Counted from the first letter of the stretch, positions 45,812 through 59,174 are shown. The stretch is 64,000 nucleotides of DNA from Lepiota brunneoincarnata (GCA_023014365.1 JAEBUN010000035.1:1-64000), one strand, 5' to 3'. The notes: generated from the sequence alone by a model not told the origin. Numbers and translations are program-made.

Positions 45812-45874
45812 TGGACAAGGAGATATGCTCAAGGTGCGGGTCTGTATTGGGGCGATAGTAAAAGCGACAAGCTG

Positions 45875-45882
45875 CTCTTATA
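45875..45882 (-). promoter_or_regulatory. TATA-like box of the sesquiterpene synthase
   Basis: Minus-strand TATAAGAG, about 64 bp upstream of the ATG. Confidence 0.45.
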
Positions 45883-47222
45883 GATTCAATCATTTGCAGT
45901 TGATATTTGAAATTCCGAATCAAGGGTCGCATAAAACCCAATTGCCGATGGTAATGCTTGATCTCCCGAGGCCCGTTGCCCATAGCCGATTGATAAGGCC
46001 GGGGGCCCATTGCAAGGTAACTGGTCACTCTCCGATAATATCTCGAGGCGGGGTTGCAGAATGCTATGTTTAGCCAGCTTCGTCACAAAACAATGAAACT
46101 GGCCTCCCCCGGGGTGATAAGGACCTCCCAAAGGATGGTAAACTCTTTGTGGACACAGCACATCCAAAATCTCCGTCGTCAGTACTACAGTTAGGTCCAT
46201 GTAACATAACATTTGTGCGGCGTTCTCGCAGCAAAACATTTTTGCCGCCTGCCACTTGTGGATATCAACGAGCGCACTAACCGGGGATCAGTGTTCTAGC
46301 AATCTATTTCGTCATCATACCGACTTCAGGGATGGCAGCCTTCCATCGCGATCGATTTAATGGTAATTCAATGTGCTCGGCACGGTCAAACTTGAATCCA
46401 CAAGCCGGTCGTTTCACGAATCGGTACGCCACAAGCTGGATCGGGCGGGTTTCAGGGTGCTGGCCCTTCTATGCCATACGGTCCATTTCTAGAGGGTGTC
46501 TCCCAAACTTGCGACTGTTTTTCGACCTTCCCTAATGAAGTGAGTGGCTAGAGAGAACCCGATGGTCCAGGGTAGCACAGCCGCTAGTGGTACTTGTATC
46601 GTTGATTTCGTTTGGGCGATCGCCAAGGAGTTGTGAAACGGGCTTGACGGCCTACCCTCTGGTTTGGGCTCGGATATCCTATTTGCCGAACTGTGGGACG
46701 GATCACCGTTCAAGGTCTTCGGAGTCTTAGGCTTTCTCACAGTCCCGGGATTGCGGATTTGAAATCTACAATGTGATACCATGTGCTGCATGCATGTAAC
46801 AAACAATTGGATTTGGGGGACAGAAACGGGGGGAGGTATTTAGGTGTTCGCGAAGAGTGCGGACATGCAGTCACGCGCGTGACATCACTCCTTCGTTTCA
46901 TCTATGAGTGTGGGGAACGTCCCTGTGCAACCCTGCGACGGACTTAGATTCACCAGTGGCCCAGCAAGTAAATGAATTAGCTTATCTCGAGAGCTAATTT
47001 TCTTTCTAACGGTAAGATCCTTCAGGGAGTTCCGAGAGTCCCGGCGCTCTAACTATAGCCAGCCTTCATCATCGCAGGATTGGAAGCCCCAGTAGTCACA
47101 CTCCCACCAGATGGCGATCAAGTACCCTGTTCTCGGCTACCCGAGTGCTCAGGGGCCGAGAATCGGCACTTGTCACTCTCGTTCGATCCTTGCCTAGTGG
47201 CGAACGGTGACGCTGGTACCGT
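45883..47222. promoter_or_regulatory. Divergent intergenic region (synthase / P450-5)
   Basis: About 1.4 kb between the synthase and P450-5 starts. A minus-strand open frame at 46489-46806 ends in a protein-like stretch (VLPWTIGFSLATHFIREG) that may be a relic of another gene. I could not assign it. The rest is non-coding. Confidence 0.4.
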
Positions 47223-47230
47223 TATTTAAA
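47223..47230 (+). promoter_or_regulatory. TATA-like box of P450-5
   Basis: TATTTAAA about 48 bp upstream of the ATG at 47278. Confidence 0.5.
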
Positions 47231-47277
47231 CGAATTGGTGCTATGGGAAAGAAGGCAGACTCACTCTCCGATTCATT

Positions 47278-49323
47278 ATGATCTTACTATCACTCGTGAT
47301 TTGCGTTGTGGCATGGTTCCTCGTTCGAAGGATTCAGGCCAACAAGAAGGGTCCCCTGCCTCCTGGTCCTCCCAAGTTACCCTTGCTCGGCAATTTCTTC
47401 GATATGCCCTCTGGAAAGCGATGGGAAACGTTTGCGAAATGGGGAGAACAATGGGGTCCGTGTCATATCGGTTTCACTCCCGATTTTCTTACTAACGCAT
47501 AGGCCTCCTTACAGGCGAGATATCCTCTGTCTCCATCTTCGGTACACATTTCGTGATGCTCAACTCGTTGAAAGCTGCCAAGGAGCTCCTGGACAAGAGA
47601 GGTCGTATCTACTCGGATCGTCCTGAGATTCCTATGGCTGGATCGCTAGTCGGATGGAAGAGTATTGTATCCTTCCTCCGATACGGGGACCATTTCAATC
47701 AATGCCGCAAATTTATCCATGGGTTCGTTGGAACTCCAGTTTCGCTGATCAAATACCACCACGTCCAAGAGCAGGAGGCACACAAGCTCGTGAAGAGAGT
47801 GCTGGCTGAACCGGAAAATTTGGAAGAGATTGTCAATCAGTATGCATAACGGCCAAGTCTAGCGACATGCCCTGAAGCTGACCCGGACATATAGTACTAC
47901 TGGGGCGATCCTCATTCGCTCCGTTTATGGTGTGAACGAGGACAAGCTACAGTCACGATTCGTGCGAACTGCTGACCAAGCCGTGCACGACTTGTACGAT
48001 GCTATCAATTGCGGATTCTTGGTCGACGCCCTTCCAATCTGTACGCGGAAATGCATTGTTGCACAATGTTCCGATCGCTAAACCTTCACTTGCAGTGCGC
48101 TATGTTCCCATGTGGTTCCCTGGTGCTCAGTTTCAACGCTACGCATACAAGTGGTCGAAGACATTCAATCGCATGGCGGATGAACCTTTTTCCTGGATCA
48201 AAAAACAGCTGGTCTGTGAGCTTGAGTTATCGTGTCAGATCTGGATTCTAACAAGTCCCTGCAGTCGGTCGAGGGAGTAAATGCGCCATCTTTTGTCGGT
48301 GAATTCTTGCAAGAAGGGACCGAAGATGAATTTGCCATCAAGTGGACTGCGGCATCAATGTCGGCGGCTGGTCCGGACACAGTACGCGATTATTGAACAT
48401 GCAAAAGCAGCTGACGTTGAACTTTGATTCAGACTGCCTGGACCATCTACGCATTCTTCAAAGCTATGGTGTTATTCCCTGAAGTAATGGCCCGCGCACA
48501 GGCTGAAATTGACGCTGTTGTTGGACCCGATAGATTTCCGCTGTTAACTGACAGGGAAAGTCTACCCTATGTTGATGCGATGGTGCAGGAGTGCCTTAGG
48601 TGGCACCCGGTCGCTCCACTCGGTACGTCATCGTCCCCCTCCAAATTATTGTTCTAACATGCGGACAAATGTAATGTAAAGGTTTCCCCCGTATTCTTAC
48701 AGAAGACGATACCTACGAGGGATATTTCCTCCCAAAAGGAACCATAGTTCAAGCTAACGTGTGGTAAGCAACTCTGTCGCACGAGCCGTTGAGATCAGGC
48801 CGACCTTTTCTTGACTAGGAAAATCTCACAAGACCCTTCAATTTACCCTAACCCAACAAAATTCGATCCAACTCGCTTCATTGCTGGCGAGACGAAAAAA
48901 ACGCAGCCTACTCCCGAGTACACGTTGGGATGGGGTCGACGGTGGGTACATCCACTCGTACCGTAAACTTTATACTTATAGATTTTCTTGTACAGGATTT
49001 GCCCTGGTACTGTTAACATTGAGCGCAGACAGTAATGATGGTTCAACTGATTGGCTTCAGGCCGACTAATGGCGCAGGAGGCTATCTTCATAACCATTGC
49101 CAGGACGCTTGCGGTATTCAATATTGAGCAGGCTATGAAAAATGGTGTTCCCGTCAAGGTCGACATGGAACGGGACGAGGGCGTTGTCAGGTAAGAAACC
49201 TCTATCTTGCTCCAACAGGGTTCTGAACCCATACGTCACTACAGTCGCCCGACCAAGTTCGAATGCGTCATCAAACCCCGAAGCGAGAAAGCATTAGCGC
49301 TTATCAATGACCCGGTTGCTTGA
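47278..49323 (+). CDS. Cytochrome P450-5 (OrdA-like), intact
   Basis: Starts MILLSLVICVVAWFLVRR (membrane anchor), hinge LPPGPPKLPLLGNFFDMP, then GEISSVSIFGTHFVML, RGRIYSDRPEIPMAG, TGAILIRSVYGV, LRYVPMWFPGAQFQRY, the I-helix SAAGPDT/TAWTIYAFF split by a phase-0 intron, ECLRWHPVAPLG (ExxR), FPRILTEDD, FDPTRFI and the haem loop LGWGRR/ICPG. It ends KALALINDPVA at 49323. About ten introns, all GT-AG, give an unbroken frame. The I-helix has Ala-Gly-Pro-Asp-Thr, with Pro replacing the usual variable residue. Divergent from the synthase, it is a good candidate for the first oxidation of the hydrocarbon (inference from position). Convergent with P450-6. Confidence 0.88.
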
Positions 49324-50913
49324 AGGGTTAGGGTTATCTGGTCCGCTAGTGGAGAATACTCGTAGAACTGTTATTCGCAGCTTGGCTTATATATATGCAT
49401 GTATAAATCTTAGTTTGCCAATATCTGCTTGTTACTTGCATACTCGCCCTGGATTGTTTCCCTTGCTGACTGAGCGGAACAACATTGGACACTTCAAGAG
49501 ACTCACTGCCAGTGCGAAGGCAACACTACCTCACATTGCCCCACACATTTTCCCCGTGGGTTTCGCGGATAGTCGTGCTGAGTCAAATCCTGAGAGTGTC
49601 AACGATAGTTTTACGGTCGGACATAGGAATAATACGTTAATACATGAGAAGTTCATCTTTGCGTTTTAAAAGCTCCCAAGTATAAGGAGTGACTACAGTG
49701 AGCCACGGGGTTTGGTCCATAATATTTGGCGCATTTGGCTATCCGCAACCGGAAAACCCTTCACAGATTCCACTGTTTGGGACTTGACCCCGTTGGGATT
49801 TGCAGCTTGGGCACACGCTTTACGGGCACCAAGATTATCAACAAGAATGCGATAGGAATCGATTTCCATCCTTCCTTAAACACACTTGTTGTCCTTTTTT
49901 TTTTTTCCTCCAACACACGCGACTTGTGCCAGCCACGATATCTTCATACTATCTGCCAGCGACTCCGCCTGTTAGGCTGTTCATCATTTTTTCTCAAGAC
50001 CAGTATGAACAAGCATCAAATGGAAGGTTGATGATAAGGTATTTGCGCAGACGTATGACTCGAGACACAATATGTATAAGTTTGGGACCACTGGGACCCA
50101 GTATAGGAAAACTGGTAAGCACTCGTAAAGATACGTCGAAGGTATGTACGCACCTGGGACCCAGTATAGGAAAACTGGGGTCCACAGGTGCTCGGACCAC
50201 TACCTAAGTACGACGAGAATGTGTACAATTATTTGCTAAGTAATGTAACTCGATCGTCGTTGCTAGCAGGAATATAAAAAGTCCATAATGAAGTACCTAC
50301 GGTGACTAAGGGCAATATGAAATAGCCAAGAAAACAATAAGCAACATCGAGCTGGACGGCTCGGTATTTCGACAGAGGTTCTTCAACATTTTCTGTAGGT
50401 TATCAGAACTAATCTCCAAATCGTCTCCTGAGGTCTCGCGGCCCAAACGGACGAATCCAACCAAGACTTAACTGTGATCTGTTTGGTATTAATCACAAGA
50501 TAATGATCACTATAGACTAACTGGCATAATATGTCCACTCTCCACACCATCAACAGCCAGCGTTCGCCTCTGCTCGCTTCCCCTTCAGGGAGAAGGCTGC
50601 CGTAACAGGACTTTCCCCTTTCACAAATTTAGATGAGGTAGCGGTGATTATCGCATAAGCGATGAACTCCGAAAAAGAGGATATCGGAGATTGAAAGATA
50701 CGGCAGATCGCGAGCGCCTACAATGGACCTACCAAAGCTATTATCTAACCCCCAGGTCGTCCGGAGCATCAGGCCTTAGGGTTCAAGCAATATGTCAAGC
50801 AAACGACACTATAATTCAGAAAAGTAGAGATATTGTCTAGTACTCTTAGAAGACAAGCAATGAGCAGCACACGGTGCATTTAATACAATATTAGGCATAG
50901 TTTATATCTCAAA
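49324..50913. other. Intergenic between convergent P450-5 and P450-6
   Basis: No gene. It holds a T-run at about 49897-49909 and the paired 25-bp repeats listed separately. Confidence 0.5.
50091..50178. repeat. Pair of 25-bp direct repeats next to a small inverted repeat
   Basis: The 25-bp unit starts CTGGGACCCAGTATAGG and occurs at 50091-50115 and 50154-50178. The second copy is framed by CACCTGGGACCCAG and CTGGGGTCCACAGGTG, so the segment 50152-50190 can fold back on itself. It may be a small mobile or regulatory element. Nothing else supports either role. Confidence 0.7.
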
Positions 50914-53119
50914 TTATTCTCCTTCCAGAAGGAGGTGCGCATCCTTCCAGCGTGGCGTAATAGAGCACTTGAAAGGCTTAGGATGTCTATTCGCACGGAT
51001 CAGAGAGATGGCCAACCAGAATATCATGGGCTACAAGAATGGGTCAAACTCACCTGACCATTTCACCGGCAAATTCTTCCTTGGGCCATAATGGCTGACC
51101 CATTTCGTCCAACTCGGGCCTGATGTTGAAGATGGATAGCATGTACGCTGCCTGATGGAAGAGCTGAGCGAAAGCCATATCTGCGCCAGGGCACCGTCTA
51201 TACAGGGACGCGGTCAGAAATAAGCATTGTCTGTCGCTGCAGAAGACAAACCTGTGACCGTATCCAAAGACATAATACGGGGTGCGTTCTTTCCTCTCAT
51301 CGACATAGCGGTCAGGGTCGAACTTGTCTGCATCACTATGATATTCTTCCTCGCGCGTGATGGCCCTGTGAAAGTTCATTTAAACGAGGGAACTGTGGAG
51401 CGACTTGAGGACCGTACCAAAGGCTGGCAATTAACTGTAATCGCATGCCCGTCAGCTGCGCTCCAGTGAATGGAACGAGAGTCAACACCCACAGTATCAT
51501 CCTTTTCGATGCGGTATCCCTCGAACTCATCCTCAAACCGAGACCTGTGAGGCAAGGCTATTGTGTGATGATAGTTGAGAACGGTGGCGGGACCCAGTGG
51601 CTAAAAGGGTACTCACTAACGGGAACTGGCGGAGCGTATCTGAATGTCTCCCAGACAATAGCACACAAGTAAGGCATTTGGGAACGATCAGACATTTTCG
51701 GAAGGCGAGTACGACCAGTAACAGAGTCAATTTCCTCCTGAGCTTTTGCTTGCGCCGCCTGGTTGAGGACCATGCCCAACATGAAAGACCAGGCCGCTGA
51801 TGCGGTCTATGAAAATAAATGAAACTGAGGATCACTGTATGCGAAACGTTAGAAGCGGGTATACCCACCGTGTCCGATGCACCTTTAAAAAGTGGTAAAG
51901 TGAGCCACGAAGAGTGAATGATATATCATAACTCTGGAGACTGACCTCCATACATAGCAGTTGCAGTGGTTTTAATAAGCTTCTCCTGGGCGATCGAAGG
52001 AGTGAGCATTTTCCCGAGGTGGAGAGAGACAAAGGAATCTCTCGCATGACCTTTAGACTATTTGATTCATTGAGCAGGTTTCAAACAAGAATTGAGTGCG
52101 ATCTCCTTACCACTGCATCGCGCACTTCTTCGAATGGAGTCGTGATCATCTCCTCTATTTTACTTCCAACATATTCCGCCTTCTTCTTAAAACCAGCTCC
52201 GGGGAACCATCGAGGAAGATATTTCACTAGGGAAAGTCGGTTAGTAGGGGCGCTGTCCGGCATCAGAAGTACCTACACCATGGAAGGAAATCTACGGCCC
52301 ATCCTGCAATGACGGCGTGTTCTGTGATCTGCATCATTTCCTCGGCGAGGAGAACATGCGGGTCATCGATTTCCAAAGCCTCGAAGCCATATACCATTCG
52401 GAGGCTGAGAGAAGAAGAGAATCTGGAAGAGCGTAAATTATGATGACAGCGGTGAATGTACGCTGGATGTACTAACCTTCGCAGATGGCGATCAAATCCT
52501 TTGGGATCTGCGAGTGTGCTCACCAGCATGCGCTTCCCTTCCTCATCGAGGAGAGTTTCATGTCGACGAAGGACATCACCAGCGAGTACCTCTTTCATGA
52601 GTTTCCTCTGTTGGCGGAAGTCATCACCAAACTGAGTCGTGGGATGCATTTGGTTGAGGCCACAACTACACAATGGGGCATCAATAACTGGATGTTACAA
52701 CAAAAGAAATGGAGCCAAGGGACACATACAGCTCTCCTGCGAAGGTGAAGACTGGACGATCTGAGAATGTCGAGGACTTTTTGGCAAATAGTTCTGAGAT
52801 GACCTTTCCGCTGGCCAGGAATATTGCCCTCTTCCCAAAAACACCGAGCTTGATCATAGGACCTGCGACTACTATGACTATGTGCGACAGAACACTGACG
52901 AGGTGAATACCCACCATATACTTTCTTCCACTCTTGTACAGTCTCTGCTTGGTACTCACCCGGCCAGTCCAACAGATTTCCAAGAAGTGGTATTCCAGGG
53001 GGACCGGGGATTGACTTCAAGTTTGAGCGAGACCGCATCTTCTGGATGCCGTACAGTGTAATGAGCAGAAATGCGACAGCAACCAAAGGGTTGGACATTG
53101 AGGTAGTGCTGAGTTCCAT
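50914..53119 (-). CDS. Cytochrome P450-6 (OrdA-like), intact
   Basis: The start at 53119 gives MELSTTSMSNPLVAVAFLLI (anchor) and IPGPPGIPLLGNLLDWPG. Then come PMIKLGVFGKRAIFLAS, SSTFSDRPVFTFAGEL, GDDFRQQRKLMKEVL, SLRMVYGFEALEIDD, VKYLPRWFPGAGFKKKAE, the I-helix GASDT on a 14-nt microexon (51869-51882) followed by ASAAWSFMLGMVL, ETFRYAPPVPV (ExxR), FDPDRYVDERKE and the haem loop VFGYGHR/RCPGAD. It ends AHLLLEGE at 50914. All introns I checked restore the frame, with no break seen. Convergent with P450-5. It is the last member before a 4-kb gap. Confidence 0.86.
51869..51882 (-). other. 14-nt microexon encoding the P450 I-helix motif (P450-6)
   Basis: Minus strand GTGCATCGGACACG between TTTAAAG and GTGGGT. 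It encodes G-A-S-D-T. Confidence 0.7.
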
Positions 53120-56100
53120 AGCAGATTGTGGGGCGAGGGTGCAAAGGAGTAGTACGAAGGGGGGACTACATTTAACCTCCGGCTGCTAAGTTCTCCTTTC
53201 ATTAGGTCCTTTCGGCACGCACGTCACGCAAGTTACGAGCTCCCGGTGAGGGATCCAAGGATGCCCAACGTCAAACGGGGTACGACAGATAATCCGTATC
53301 TGTCGAACTAACCCCACACAACCTGCACCTTGACACACGGAAGAAAGCTAGGAGATGCGATGAAAAAGCATCTTCTAAGTTCGGGGTTTCAGTACCCGGA
53401 AGATACCACACTATCACTCCATCCATTTAGTAAGGTTTGTTGCGTATGATGCGGCGTCAACTTGAGAACTCGGGTACCATGGACCTCCGGGCAAAAATAC
53501 TCACCCATCGGATTTTCAGCCATCGGGAGATCGCCGCCGACTGAGACCCCTGGGACCCTAATATTATATTATTCTTGGCTGAGCGATCAGAAGGGATCAC
53601 TATCCGCGATCAACAAATTCAATGTGAACCGTGGTAGATCCCATCTCCTGCTTTTGCCTGTTTCATTTTAACGCTAAAGCTCATGACGGCCGTGCCCCTA
53701 TCACAGATATGGTTGCAGCCTTTAGGCTTAGTGTTGTTGATGGCTCCGTACTTCACAGCCCCCACCTTTAGCGCCCGATCCTCTATAGCCTGACACGGAA
53801 ACGCTGTTCAAGTAATCACCGCTCTCCTTCGTCCCTCCCTTCATATTCCTCATTTTGCACGTTTGACCCGGAATGTAGTTGGTGCGTTACTTGGGGTAGT
53901 AGTTTTCGCGCGTGATGAACATTCCCTCTTTCTGATGCGCCACTTTTTTCCGGGGAAGTTGTATACTAGTGGAACGCTTGCCAGAACTTCTAGGAGTTAC
54001 GAAGGCATCTCATACATATCATAATACATAATGCATGCAGGCCAGATTACCGTCCAATTGACCTCGCCTCTTGGGCCTATCAAGCATCAATGTTTCCTCA
54101 ATGGTTTGAGCGTATCGCCCTCGTGTCGCACTAGGGCTCCACCCAACAGTAATACCTTGGTCTCCCTGAATTATACTTCCACACGCCGAACTACGTGTTA
54201 GCCCTAGGCCTAATCCCTTAACCTGCCGGTCCGCACCTTCAGGTTTACCTTGAAAGAACCAGCTATTAGGCCACTGCCACACCCAGATATTATCGTAGGC
54301 CACAAGAGAGGAGCTGCGGAGGAGCTAGTTGACCTTCAGCGACTCCAAGAAGGGGTGCGAGGATGTCTAGTTATGTAATCTCGAAAAGATATACAAGTCA
54401 GGAAGGGTTGTTCCGCATGGCTTTGCACTCTCACAGCTCATGCGGCATACTTCCTTGTTAAATTATTTCCCTGGAATACGGTTCTGTATACAGTTACTCA
54501 TTGTATTGTAATTTCTCGTGAGATCCCACCCCTAGTGATTTTTTCCTCGGCGGATATAGTCGCATTGCAACTCGGAATATCTTCCAAGAGGAAATTCGGC
54601 GCACAACTCACAGACGACATCGGATGATTTAGTGAAACAGGTATCAGAGGACAACTTCCAAGTGTGCATTGGGCAAAAGAGACAAACTAGTGCGAGTGAG
54701 CGAATACCCGGTTCGTGGGTGGGGTGCCTGCGTCCGCACATGTGATTTCCATCCGCTTGGGAAGTCCGACCTGTATAGGACAATCCAAGAAGCCATGCGG
54801 CCGTAAGGATCAGGCAGTCACACAACGCCTCCTGAGCATCCATAATCTCTACACCTGCCATGGAAGTCGGCTCTCTGACGATAAAATGAAGCGAAGATTA
54901 ACCCTTGACATGTCTTGTCGGCTCACGCGCATCGGAGTCTGCAAGGGTGAGGAAGAAACGGCAACGGCTTCAATTAGCCGAGCTGAAACATTCATGACGT
55001 CGATATGGTCTGATAATAGCACAACTTCCTACTCAAAGCAGCCTCAAGAAGGGCACGGATACTTTTAACAATGCGACGAGAGGGAATCATTGTTGCTCTA
55101 AACGCGCATTATGCCAGAAATGCTATCCTCACAATGGTAGTCGAAGCCGTGGACAGCGCTGTTAAGTCGCCACCGGGGAATCTCAACCCGTGGAAACTGT
55201 GAAAATCATTTCATTGGGATAATGTGTAGTTAACAAGGAAGGTGTGGGGTTGAACGGGGATAGATTTGGAAGAAGTCCTACGGTCGATTAGCAGGTATCG
55301 GGAAGGATGGGTCCTATGTTGGCCTCGTCACTCTGTCGAATTCTTATCGGTCCCCAATACACTTGACTTTTGACATGTCCAGGACCGTACCGTGGGCCTC
55401 GAGCGAATGTTTGTATGAGTGTGACTGCGTCTCAAGAGCGGCGGACTGCACCTTCCGGGAATTGTGAGATATTACCCACAGCTCGGATCGTCGTGTCTGA
55501 TCGTACTTCTACGACGCATGGCCTGCGAAGTGAAAAAAAAAAAAAAGAAATCAGCAGGTGCACCACTCATCACGGGATCAACTTCTTGAGCTCACAGACG
55601 GCAATTATTCTAGGCCTCTGATCCCCTTCGAAAATCCGGTCGGCCATGTTTCTGATCCGACGTGTCCCACTGTTGTTCACACCCCAGTAAGACTGCAACA
55701 TCAACCTATGTCTCATCGTCACAATCTGCCCATCTTGTCCTTTGTGTGATCGCTGTGCCACCAGACAAGATATCTTGCACGCCAATTCGACCATGTCCGC
55801 TTACAAGCTCCCCCTTGTTCTCAGAGCAGTGGCTCAACCTGCGACCCAACGAGGTACATTGGGATAGGTACGTGCCTCTGTGGATAGGCACCATCTCTAA
55901 AGAAGAATCTTCGTGAGATAGGTTAGCCATGCCAATGTACATAAAAGATTGCAATGAAAACTGATTTGGCGCTTGCATTTCGTGTTGCGCAGGCAGTTGG
56001 GGAGAAAGGATTGTGTATTAATGCCGTAGCAGTGAGAGGGCTCCGGGGTCGAATGCACAATGTCACCAGATGGAAATGAGTAATAACACGGACACCAGGG

Positions 56101-57398
56101 GGGCATCAGCTACAAAGCTGATGCTGTTTGATCGAGTGGGATCCCACTGGTCGTGATACCAAAGCCACGAATTTTCGTCTATTTCAGACATACTACGGTC
56201 AGAACGACAAGGAGGCGGACAAATTGAGTTGTGCTCCAATGGACATTTACGACGTGTGATCCACATCAGCATCTCCACCGGGCAGGTTAGGTCGGTAGAG
56301 GGAGGGGATTCGGATGAATTAGGCGCCCTGAGCCAGGCTGAGCTTTTCCACCGTGTTGCTGCTCGGCATATTGCTACCGGGGTGAGCGACCTGATCTTTC
56401 ACACGAAGTAGTTGAGTCTATCGTTCCGAAGGTGGTCGTCAGCCATGATGATCGGGGCCGGGGTAGGAGATGCGACGCTCTTGGACAATTGAACTCTTCT
56501 GGTGTAAGTAGCTGTGACCCATCTTGATGGCTCGGTAAGCCAACTAAGGGCGCAGTACAGCTGCCGTAGACACAACTTGGAACAGAGAATAAATCACCAC
56601 TCACAAATCATTCAACAACTTTTTCACTTCCAGACCGGGTCGACCTTCCCTTTTTTGGGGATTGTTTATCGGCCTGTGTCGCGTGCGGCCATTGTAGCTC
56701 CCTGGGGGCGGCAACACATCCTCTGCCGCCCTTTTCTCCTGCGTGAGAAGCGAACACTAAATAACGCGCCGACTGAGTACAGCCGTGCGCTAGCTCGTCT
56801 CATTTGTATACTGGCAATTGTGTGGAAGGGGTCAGTGAACGTGCTTACTTGCCAGAACGGAAACGTACCTCAAGGGGTCATAGTGGCAACACCATACTGT
56901 GCTGCGCTGGGTACTATGAGGTGAGAGATTTTAGGAGGAAAGACGTGCAAAATAGAGTAAGGCCCGGCACGTGATCGGGCCAAATGAATCAGGCATTCTG
57001 ACTGGGATTTTGAGGACTACCAAACTTCTCGTGTCTTCCGTACATGCTAACATGATTCCGTACAATTGCCCAGTCATTCCCGACCATCTTCACCACTGCC
57101 CTGTTCGATGTTGGTTTCGCTCCCACAGATACTACTTTCTCTTGGCTCTCCAACATCCCCCGCTAGCGCGGCTTCTCTTGGTCTCACAAACCCAAGATAG
57201 CCGTTCCTTCCCTATGATAATCCTACAGAATGGTGGTATCACGGATGAAGCCAGCTTTCGCGTCCGAGCAGTAATTAAGAATCTTGTCGCAAGCCAGTGG
57301 AGTTTGCCCATTGTTTCCTCCAGGTCTCGGGCCCACCGAATACGTCGATTTTCTGGCAAGCAGGAACGAGGTCGAGATGAAGCTCAGGCCACAATGGC
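53120..57398. other. Long intergenic region, no recognised gene
   Basis: Over 4 kb with only short open frames on both strands and no domain signature. An A-run lies at about 55530-55545. Open plus-strand frames at 56514-56924 and 56971-57534 partly overlap the 3' end of the next minus-strand gene and look like antisense shadows. The density drop suggests the cluster core ends at P450-6. Confidence 0.5.
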
Positions 57399-59037
57399 TC
57401 AAACGGCCAAAGGGGCAGGGCACAAATACTCTATCCTTTGGTTAGCAAATCTCCTGAATAGGCGGGAAGGGAATGAACTTGCATCTCGGGCACAAACTTC
57501 CTTGCAGCGAAGCTCGGTAGGCCAATCGAGGTAGCTCAGCAAACTCTCGACGCGGCCTAGCCAATCCTTTATTTTGCCTAAGACGTCGATATGGTCTAGG
57601 GACAGTAGAGATTCGGCAGTACTCTCCGCGAAGAGCGTCCCAAAATCCAGACAAAGCCTTCTCTGAACGGTGTCCACGCTCAGTTTCAGCAACTTTTCCT
57701 GGCTCGTCAGTACCTCTGCTGTATATAAGCGCCCAGTGTATCGGGTAGCACATCGATCCAGACCGGATTTATGTGTGTCAGATGGACGCACGAAGAAGAG
57801 GTCGTAACCTGACGTATTTGCGGCGTGGCTGGTGTCCATGTAAGGCATCAACGGCGAGTATGTCAATAACTGTACTTCCTCCACCACCCGTTTGAAATCC
57901 ATGCATTCTGGAGGGGGAGGTGTGACATTGGAGAGAACAAAACGGAGATGGCTGATGCGGTGCGCCCAGTTTTCGACTATTATCCGCACTAAGGAGGGCC
58001 AATCCATCCCGGAACCCGAGGTGAAATGACGCGAAACGACGCCTTCCACTTCTGACCGCACGGATAGTGCGTCCTTGTTTGAGATGGTCGGCCAAATACG
58101 ATGCTGAGCCATTCTCTGCCCGACTCGTGCTTGGGCGAGACTGGTGAGTCGTGGATGATAATATGTGACCATTCCCGCAGGGTGGACTGTGAGGAACGGT
58201 AGTGGTGTCAGGTTGTAGGATGTGTACATCCTTGCCCACTCATGAAAGGAAGATAATGAGAAGAATGGAAAGGGTAGAGTCCGAGGAGCATCCGGAGCAC
58301 CTCTTAGTGGGATAGAATGGTGTGGGATAGTAAATTTGTGTCCGTCAAGGGGGTGGTGGGGTGGAGTAACGTTTAGCTGGCTGACAAACTCGATTGCATT
58401 CGAGGTAAAATCACACCAAATTAGTTCACTAGAGTCAGGATTAAGTCAGCTGAATTGTTGATACAGTAGTTGGTACAAATACTCACAATCCAGAGTTCAT
58501 CCTGATAAATCCGTCAATATCTCTGGCCTTTGCCCACTCGCAAAGCTTGACCGCACGTTCATACTCTTCAGGAAGTCCTCCATGGGTAGGTCGATCACTT
58601 CCAGTACCTCGCTGTCCCGCGCCGTGAATGAAAGTTGCCACGTTGTCCATCCACCCGACATCCAACTCGGTGGGGAACGCACTCAAGCCATCGAAAAGTA
58701 AGGTCCGCAGCGGACGAGTAGATTGATATGTGAGCAGATAAGTTGGCTGGCCTGATGGTGCCATCTGTACGAGCCCAAAGCCCAGTTCGGGTGAGAATCC
58801 AAACCAGTCGGGAGATGGAGGACGCTTTGTGTCTGTACGTGTGTGATAAAGCAGAGTGTCAGGGGCAATCGTCACTGGTACGATCGAATGCCCAGTTGGA
58901 TGAAGAGTGTTGGGCCACTGCTTCAACAAGCCGAAAAGTGAGTTGAATATGAACGGGGCATTGTCATTTTCTTCAACATAAGTGAGCGGTAGCTGGGATG
59001 CAAAGCAAACCGTAAACCATAAGAGAAGTAAGAGCAT
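57399..59037 (-). CDS. Conserved fungal secreted/membrane protein of unknown function
   Basis: I recognise it as a family common in filamentous fungi with no assigned function. The ATG at 59037 gives MLLLLLWFTVCFASQLPLTY, a signal peptide or anchor. The first exon contains FGFSPELGFGLVQM, YLLTYQSTRPLRTLLFDG and EYERAVKLCEWAKARDIDG. One intron (donor about 58485, acceptor about 58437) joins MNSGF to ELIWCDFTSN, and the second exon is open to the stop at 57399. The composition of the second half (YHPRLTSLAQARVGQ, HRIWPTISNKDALSV, WPSLVRIIVENWAHRI) fits the family. No catalytic motif is evident. The frame is unbroken. It starts about 80-140 bp from the divergent P450-7, so the two may share a promoter. 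Whether it belongs to the pathway is unknown. Confidence 0.7.
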
Positions 59038-59174
59038 GGGTTCAGGGTCGGGTCTCAACGTCAACCGTGGCAAGCCTGATAAGTGCGTGACACAATTCGG
59101 AAGTCACTTGTCCCATGGTTCTTGCCGCTGACCGACCCTTGACTTTTGCTTTCATCGTCATCAATTTGAATACG

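Noticed and set aside
46489..46806. Small gene between the synthase and P450-5
   Set aside because: A protein-like stretch exists but no start, no splice partner and no recognised family, so it is mentioned only in the intergenic entry.
56971..57534. 187-codon plus-strand open frame
   Set aside because: Its 3' part is antisense to the conserved secreted protein and it lacks any domain or splice partner.
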